Shown here: positions 6,999-10,988 of the stretch, piece by piece
Position numbering within the stretch: the first letter of the stretch is position 1
Layout of the letters: each line of letters starts with the position of its first letter
From: Clostridia bacterium
GTDB lineage: Bacteria > Bacillota_A > Clostridia > Oscillospirales > SIG627
Direction: 5' to 3'
NCBI GenBank assembly: GCA_017508505.1
Contig: JAFVYT010000155.1
Location: 1 to 10,988 of the forward strand
DNA length: 10,988 nucleotides
Made by a program: the position numbers and the translations under genes
The notes under the pieces: model-generated
What the model was told of the DNA's origin: nothing
The model's input: only the letters and a program-made list of their open reading frames with translations
The model's database searches: none

Positions 6999-8360
6999 AT
7001 GAAAAAGGTAGCGTTTCTCACCCTTGGTTGTCGAGTCAATCAGTACGAAACCCAGGCCGTGCGGGAGGCTCTCCTGGAAAAGGGCTTTCAGGAGGGAGAT
7101 TTTGACGAGGTGTGCGACGCCTACGTGATCAACACCTGCGCCGTCACGGCCGAGAGCGAGCGAAAGGGCCGCCAGATGATCCGCCGCGCCCTTCGGATGA
7201 AGGAGAAAAATCCCGATGCCGTTGTCTGTGCTTGCGGCTGCTTTTCCCAAGGGAAGGGAGGGGCTGACCCCATTTTTGACGAGGTGGACGTTTTGACGGG
7301 CAACACGGGAAAAAGTCGTCTTGCCACCGTCATTGCCACCCTTTCCGACACCCCGAAAAACGAGCGCGAGCGTGTCGTTTTACTGGAGGATATTGCAAGG
7401 CCCCGTGCCTACGAGCCCCTTTGCCTTTCCCGCAGCCATAACGCCCGTGCCTTCATAAAGATTCAGGATGGCTGTAACAGCTTTTGCACTTATTGCTACG
7501 TCCCCTTGGTGCGTGGGAGAGTGCGCTCCCGCAGGAGTGACGAGATTCTGGCAGAGGCTCGCCGCCTTGGGGAAAACGGCTACCGTGAGGTGGTGCTCAC
7601 GGGGATTGAGACCGGTGCCTACGGAGAGGATCTGGCCACCGACGACAGTCTTCTATCCCTTGTGGAGGCTCTGCAGGAGATTCCCTCTATCGAGCGAATT
7701 CGCTTCGGCTCTCTGAAGCCGAGCATTTTTACCGAGGCCTTTTGTACCCGCCTTTCCCGGGTGAAAAAGGTGCTGCCCCATTTTCACCTATCTCTCCAAA
7801 GCGGGAGCGATCGGATCCTTCGTGCTATGGGACGGCGCTATTCCCGCCGCGAGGAGGAGGAGGCCGTCCGTGCCATCGAGCACGCCTTTCCCGATGCGGG
7901 CCTCTCCGCAGACCTGATCTGCGGCTTTCCCGGAGAGACGGAGGAGGATTTTCGGGAAACCCTGTCCCTTGTGGACTCTGCCCGGCTTTTGCATACCCAT
8001 ATTTTCCCCTACTCTCCCAGAGAGGGAACCCGCGCCGCCGCTTTTTCCGATCAGGTGGATCAGGATACGAAGCGGGAGCGTGCCGCTCGCCTTCTGGAAA
8101 AAGCGAAGGAAAGCTCTCTTGCCTTTGCCGAAAAAAGGGTGGGGAGGGAGTACCGCGTTCTGTGCGAGCGCATCCGACACGGCTATGCCCTCGGCTACAC
8201 CGAGAATTTCATTTATACCGAAACCCCCGCTCCCGAGGGCTTGCGAGTTGGGGACGTTTTTCCCGTCATCCTGACCTCGGAGTCGGAATTTTCCGTGGAA
8301 ACCCTCTGTGTTTCGGGGAAAAGTGGGAAAGAGGTTGACAATTCCCTGAAAAAGTTGTAA
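6999..8360 (+). CDS. mtaB: tRNA t6A37 methylthiotransferase MtaB (radical SAM)
   Basis: MtaB converts t6A at position 37 of ANN-decoding tRNAs into ms2t6A, using two 4Fe-4S clusters. The 453-residue protein has the family's three-domain layout. The N-terminal methylthiotransferase domain carries Cys11 (TLGCRVNQYET), Cys47 (INTCAVTAESERK) and Cys81 (ACGCFSQ). The radical SAM core has the CxxxCxxC motif Cys159/163/166 in GCNSFCTYCYVP, and the tail fits a TRAM RNA-binding domain. The CRVNQYE and INTCAVTAE signatures favour MtaB (YqeV) over MiaB or RimO. There is no convincing Shine-Dalgarno: the ATG lies 4 bases after the obgE stop, so reinitiation by ribosomes finishing obgE is likely. Confidence 0.92.
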   Translation: MKKVAFLTLGCRVNQYETQAVREALLEKGFQEGDFDEVCDAYVINTCAVTAESERKGRQMIRRALRMKEKNPDAVVCACGCFSQGKGGADPIFDEVDVLTGNTGKSRLATVIATLSDTPKNERERVVLLEDIARPRAYEPLCLSRSHNARAFIKIQDGCNSFCTYCYVPLVRGRVRSRRSDEILAEARRLGENGYREVVLTGIETGAYGEDLATDDSLLSLVEALQEIPSIERIRFGSLKPSIFTEAFCTRLSRVKKVLPHFHLSLQSGSDRILRAMGRRYSRREEEEAVRAIEHAFPDAGLSADLICGFPGETEEDFRETLSLVDSARLLHTHIFPYSPREGTRAAAFSDQVDQDTKRERAARLLEKAKESSLAFAEKRVGREYRVLCERIRHGYALGYTENFIYTETPAPEGLRVGDVFPVILTSESEFSVETLCVSGKSGKEVDNSLKKL

Positions 8361-8363
8361 ATT
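8335..8363 (+). promoter_or_regulatory. Possible promoter for the LRR protein gene, inside the mtaB 3' end
   Basis: TTGACA (8335-8340) is perfect. The best -10 at 17 bases is TAAATT (8358-8363), matching 4 of 6 consensus positions, overlapping the mtaB stop in an AT-rich stretch. The predicted start is about 30 bases before the LRR gene. Confidence 0.5.
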
Positions 8364-8402
8364 ATATAGGTATCATTCTCCCTTTAAGAAAGGATCAATA
8401 AT

Positions 8403-9824
8403 ATGGCAAAAACGAAAAAAAGCGCCAATACCAAAAGCATCGTAGGCTTCGGCATTCTTTGCCTTGTCTTGGTTGCCTTCTTGGTTTTGACTGCAATCGG
8501 CTTCCTCAATCAGAAGTCCGATCTGGTGAAGGACCCCGTATTCCTGGACGTGATGACCCAGTATTTCGGCAAGGAGCCCGCTGACATCACCAAGGAAGAC
8601 CTTGATAGCATCGCCTATTTTACCTTCGACGGCAAAAACCGCATCACCCTCGGTGGGGAAGCGGCGCTGACCGCCTTCCGTGACGGCTCCGATGCCGACT
8701 CTCTCAGCGCAGAGGGTCTGGTCAAGACCGTTGCCGTTTACGACCGTCTCGGCGATCTGAATCAGGACCTCGCCCTTCTCGGCGGCCTGAAATATCTTGA
8801 CTTTACCAACGACGAGCGCAACCTCACCTCCGCTCTTCAGCTCAAGGGTCTGACGAGTCTGGAGCATTTGGTTCTCGACGGGGTCAAGCTTGAGTCCTAT
8901 CAGGAGCTCGGCACCCTGACCGCTCTGCGCTCCTTGGCGATGAATTCCGTGGAGCTCTCCGACGTATCCTTCCTTTCTACCCTGACCTCTCTTGAGGAGC
9001 TGGAAATGACCGGTACCGGCGTTGCAAACATTGCTCCCATTGCCGGGGCTACCTCTCTTGTGACTCTGGTTTTGGATGATAACGCCATTGCCGATGTCAG
9101 CGCCATCGGTAAATTGACCAATCTGGAGAACCTTTACCTCTCCGGCAACAAGATCACCGACGTTTCCGCTCTCGCTCCCCTGACCGCGCTGGAGTATCTG
9201 GTGCTTGATCAGAACGAGATCGCATCCGTTAAGGGTCTTGAGACCATGACCAAGCTGACCAGCCTCTCCATCACCGATAACAAGCTGACCGACCTGGCCG
9301 AGCTGGACAAGAAGCTGGTTGCTCTGGCATACCTTTCCGTGGACGGCAATGAGCTGACCGCTCTCAACGGCCTCGACGGCACCGCCCTCGCCAGCATTTC
9401 CGCCACCGAGAACAAGATCACCGATCTCTCCGGCATCAAGGATCTCAAGGAGCTCGTCTCCCTCCGCCTCACCGGTAACAAGGTTTCCGACCTCTCCGCT
9501 CTCAAGGAGCTCAAGAAGCTGGAGTATCTGTATCTTGCCGAGAATGAGATCACCGACGTATCTCCCCTGGCCGATCTCAAGGGCACCCTGAAGTATCTCT
9601 ACCTGACCGACAACGACATCGAGGATCAGAAGGTTCTGGATGAGCTGAAGAAGGAAGGCTGCTCCGTTACCGCTGACGCCGTGGAGGAGGAAGAGAAGGA
9701 CGAGTCCGAGGAAAAGGACGAAACCACCGAGGGTGAGGAAACCACCGAAACCCCCGATAACACCACCGATGGGGAAGAGACCGCAGGTCCCTCCGCAGGC
9801 GGTGACAACGATACCGAAAAATAA
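8403..9824 (+). CDS. Membrane-anchored leucine-rich repeat protein with acidic Thr/Glu tail
   Basis: No specific function is recognised. The 473-residue product opens with a Lys-rich stretch and one hydrophobic helix (residues 13-35), acting as a signal anchor or uncleaved signal peptide, with no lipobox Cys. The bulk is therefore probably outside the membrane. Residues about 45-123 are an unclassified cap. From about 124 to 418 run some 12 leucine-rich repeats of about 22 residues, with core LxxLxxLxLxxNxIxDVSx, as in internalin/SDS22-type LRRs. The tail (427-473) is almost purely Glu, Asp, Thr and Lys, resembling a flexible spacer, but no LPxTG signal follows. AAAGGA (8389-8394) precedes the ATG. 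LRR proteins usually bind other proteins; the partner here is unknown. Its own promoter and terminator make it a likely monocistronic insert among housekeeping genes. Confidence 0.88.
   Translation: MAKTKKSANTKSIVGFGILCLVLVAFLVLTAIGFLNQKSDLVKDPVFLDVMTQYFGKEPADITKEDLDSIAYFTFDGKNRITLGGEAALTAFRDGSDADSLSAEGLVKTVAVYDRLGDLNQDLALLGGLKYLDFTNDERNLTSALQLKGLTSLEHLVLDGVKLESYQELGTLTALRSLAMNSVELSDVSFLSTLTSLEELEMTGTGVANIAPIAGATSLVTLVLDDNAIADVSAIGKLTNLENLYLSGNKITDVSALAPLTALEYLVLDQNEIASVKGLETMTKLTSLSITDNKLTDLAELDKKLVALAYLSVDGNELTALNGLDGTALASISATENKITDLSGIKDLKELVSLRLTGNKVSDLSALKELKKLEYLYLAENEITDVSPLADLKGTLKYLYLTDNDIEDQKVLDELKKEGCSVTADAVEEEEKDESEEKDETTEGEETTETPDNTTDGEETAGPSAGGDNDTEK
8841..9638 (+). repeat. Tandem imperfect 66-bp repeats encoding LRRs
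   Basis: The LRR-coding region consists of about twelve degenerate 66-bp units. DNA-level similarity is still visible in the AACAAGATCACCGA-type segments (for example near 9148, 9412 and the variants near 9280 and 9542), suggesting fairly recent unit duplication or gene conversion. Unit boundaries are approximate. Confidence 0.75.
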
Positions 9825-9834
9825 AAACCAAACC

Positions 9835-9863
9835 AAAAAAGCAGGGGAGACCCTGCTTTTTTT
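9835..9863 (+). terminator. Intrinsic terminator after the LRR gene (possibly bidirectional)
   Basis: GCAGGG (9841-9846), loop GAGA and CCCTGC (9851-9856) are followed by seven T (9857-9863). Six A upstream (9835-9840) extend the stem and would provide the T-tract on the other strand. It starts 11 bases after the LRR stop. Confidence 0.95.
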
Positions 9864-9875
9864 GAAAGGAAAGCC

Positions 9876-10232
9876 ATGACCGATTCCCCCTTGCTTCTGG
9901 CCTATCTCGGGGACGCTGTGATGGAGGTCTTGGTGCGAAAGCATCTGGTCTCCTTCTGTAAGGATAACGCCGAGTGCAACCGTCTCGCCTTGGACTTTGT
10001 CACGGCCAAGCGACAGAGCGACGCCATCCGCGCCCATCTTAGCGATCTGACCGAGGAGGAGCGCGGCCTCTTTACCCGAGCCAAGAATGCGAAGTCCTCC
10101 TCCTGCCCCCGCAATACGGACCTGTATTCCTACCGCCTTGCCACAGGGCTTGAGGCGGTGTTCGGCTACAATTCGCTGCTCGGAAGGGAAGAGAGAAACG
10201 AAGAATTGTTTCGTTTGCTCTTTCTTAATTAA
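9876..10232 (+). CDS. mrnC: Mini-ribonuclease III
   Basis: Mini-III is a dsRNA-cleaving RNase III catalytic domain without an RNA-binding domain, acting as a homodimer in 23S rRNA 3'/5' maturation in Firmicutes. The 118-residue protein has the expected LAYLGDAVMEVLVR motif with catalytic Asp13, RAKNAKSSS (68-76) near the conserved RGRNAK-type block, and YRLATGLEAVFGY (86-98) with catalytic Glu93. AAAGGA (9865-9870) lies 5 bases before the ATG. In many Firmicutes it follows cysS; here it is between an LRR gene and ppdK. The ATG lies only 12 bases after the upstream T-tract, so I see no room for a separate promoter. Its transcription probably depends on read-through of that terminator or on a promoter within the LRR gene. 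Confidence 0.92.
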   Translation: MTDSPLLLAYLGDAVMEVLVRKHLVSFCKDNAECNRLALDFVTAKRQSDAIRAHLSDLTEEERGLFTRAKNAKSSSCPRNTDLYSYRLATGLEAVFGYNSLLGREERNEELFRLLFLN

Positions 10233-10291
10233 TAAAAAGTAAATATTTTTAGCATATAATACCATTTTTGAGAAATATTGTTTCATAATTC

Positions 10292-10320
10292 TTGCAATTC
10301 TAATTACTTTATGTTAGAAT
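10292..10320 (+). promoter_or_regulatory. Extended -10 promoter for ppdK
   Basis: TTGCAA (10292-10297) and TAGAAT (10315-10320) are 17 bases apart, with a TG extension at 10312-10313. The predicted start near 10327 leaves a leader of about 50 A-rich bases before the ppdK ATG. Confidence 0.8.
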
Positions 10321-10349
10321 AACTGGAGCGAAAACGGAAAAATAAAAAA

Positions 10350-10379
10350 ATGAGAGTATATATTAGGAGGATACTATGA
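10350..10379 (+). CDS. Possible nine-codon leader ORF overlapping the ppdK start
   Basis: ATG at 10350 opens a nine-codon frame (MRVYIRRIL) ending in a TGA at 10377-10379 that overlaps the ppdK ATG as ATGA. It uses AGA, GTA, AGG-AGG, ATA and CTA, codons little used in the neighbouring genes, and the AGG-AGG pair is the ppdK Shine-Dalgarno itself. It has no good ribosome binding site of its own (only GGAAA about 10 bases upstream), so chance is a serious alternative. Confidence 0.2.
   Translation: MRVYIRRIL
10365..10370 (+). promoter_or_regulatory. ppdK ribosome binding site
   Basis: A perfect AGGAGG lies 5 bases before the ATG at 10376, which indicates high translation and fixes this start. 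Confidence 0.9.
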
Positions 10380-10988
10380 GCAAAAAGTATTGTTATCTCT
10401 TCACCGAAGGCGACGCTACGATGCGTAACCTCCTCGGTGGCAAGGGCGCAAACCTTGCGGAAATGACCAAGATCGGTCTTCCCGTACCTCAGGGCTTTAC
10501 CGTAAGCACCGAGGCCTGCACCCAGTATTATGAAGACGGCAGAAAGATCAATGCCGAGATTCAGGCACAGATTATGGAGTACATCGACAAGATGGAAGCC
10601 ATCACCGGTATGAAGTTCGGCGATAAGGAGAATCCTCTCCTCGTTTCCGTCCGTTCCGGCGCAAGAGCCTCTATGCCCGGTATGATGGATACCATCCTCA
10701 ACCTCGGTCTGAACGAAGAGGTTGTTGCGGTTCTCTCCGCTAAGTCCGGCAACCCCAGATGGGCTTGGGACTGCTACAGAAGATTTATCCAGATGTATTC
10801 CGACGTCGTTATGGAGGTTGGTAAGAAGTATTTTGAGGAGCTCATCGACAAGATGAAGACTGCCAAGGGCGTAAAGCTCGATGTGGATCTGACCGCCGAT
10901 GACCTCAAGGAGCTTGCCAACCAGTTCAAGGCTGAGTACAAGTCCAAGATCGGTAAGGACTTCCCCTCCGATCCCAAGGAGCAGTTGA
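10376..10988 (+). CDS. ppdK: Pyruvate, phosphate dikinase, N-terminal part (3' truncated by window edge)
   Basis: PPDK interconverts pyruvate + ATP + phosphate and phosphoenolpyruvate + AMP + pyrophosphate. In anaerobic Firmicutes it often serves PPi-linked glycolysis or gluconeogenesis. The visible 204 residues are the start of the N-terminal nucleotide-binding domain: GGKGANLAEM (21-30), GLPVPQGFT (34-42), and VSVRSGARASMPGMMDT (90-106) with the RSGAR motif of PPDK, followed by the helical insert typical of this enzyme rather than of PEP synthase. The frame is open at the window end: the last codons read Lys-Glu-Gln-Leu plus one base, and the terminal TGA letters are out of frame. The strong promoter and Shine-Dalgarno suggest an abundant enzyme. 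Confidence 0.95.
   Translation, partial: MSKKYCYLFTEGDATMRNLLGGKGANLAEMTKIGLPVPQGFTVSTEACTQYYEDGRKINAEIQAQIMEYIDKMEAITGMKFGDKENPLLVSVRSGARASMPGMMDTILNLGLNEEVVAVLSAKSGNPRWAWDCYRRFIQMYSDVVMEVGKKYFEELIDKMKTAKGVKLDVDLTADDLKELANQFKAEYKSKIGKDFPSDPKEQL

Larger units (their letters stand above)
10233..10375 (+). other. AT-rich intergenic region between mrnC and ppdK
   Basis: The first 60 bases are very AT-rich with only a weak 7-bp A/T dyad (10242-10248 with 10273-10279) and a TATAAT at 10255-10260 that lacks a -35. No GC-rich terminator for mrnC is seen. The remainder holds the ppdK promoter and a purine-rich leader. Confidence 0.7.

Noticed and set aside
10255..10260. TATAAT as an additional ppdK promoter
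   Set aside because: No -35-like hexamer occurs 16-18 bases upstream, and such hexamers are common in a region this AT-rich.
8373..10286. Long open frame on the - strand (637 codons) opposite the LRR gene and mrnC
   Set aside because: Its translation is Gly/Leu/Gln-rich low complexity mirroring the LRR repeats, it runs antisense through two well-supported genes and a terminator, and no family motif is visible. It is a by-product of codon bias.
10986..10988. TGA at the window end as the stop codon of ppdK
   Set aside because: The letters are out of frame: the last full codon is TTG at 10985-10987, and PPDK is far longer than 204 residues.

Overview
The window reads as chromosome from a Firmicutes (Bacillota) bacterium, most likely of class Clostridia. 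The grounds are the block rplU–prp–rpmA–obgE, an L27 precursor carrying the LQFF|A N-terminal extension next to its cognate protease gene prp, mini-ribonuclease III, pyruvate phosphate dikinase, strong AGGAG-type ribosome binding sites and consensus sigma-A promoters. Base composition is moderately GC-rich in the genes and AT-rich in the promoters. All twelve genes are on the + strand and the coding density is high. No mobile element, CRISPR array, tRNA or rRNA is visible.

Layout: the 3' end of secA (2-376); two uncharacterised multi-pass membrane proteins (376-972, 989-2245), the first overlapping the secA stop by one base; asparagine synthetase asnB (2279-4168); acyl carrier protein acpP as its own unit, with promoter and terminator (about 4172-4519); a strong promoter and structured leader feeding rplU, prp, rpmA and, past a possible attenuator, obgE and mtaB (4580-8360); an LRR protein with an N-terminal membrane anchor (8403-9824) closed by a strong terminator; mini-RNase III mrnC (9876-10232); and the start of ppdK (10376 to the window end) behind its own extended -10 promoter.

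How the genes work together: L21 and L27 are ribosomal proteins. Prp removes the L27 extension, Obg is a GTPase of 50S assembly, MtaB modifies t6A37 of tRNAs, and mini-III matures 23S rRNA. The middle and right parts are therefore dominated by ribosome and tRNA maturation. The SecA, ACP, AsnB and PPDK genes are housekeeping or central metabolism.

The least explained content is the pair of membrane proteins after secA. They share an N-terminal signature, and the second looks like an internally duplicated (about 6+6 helix) version of the first. The other unusual items are two abutting perfect palindromes in the first codons of asnB, a dyad at the predicted acpP transcription start, and a nine-codon rare-codon mini-ORF that contains the ppdK Shine-Dalgarno and overlaps its start codon. 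I saw no defence system or gene cluster that I would call a clearly new system.
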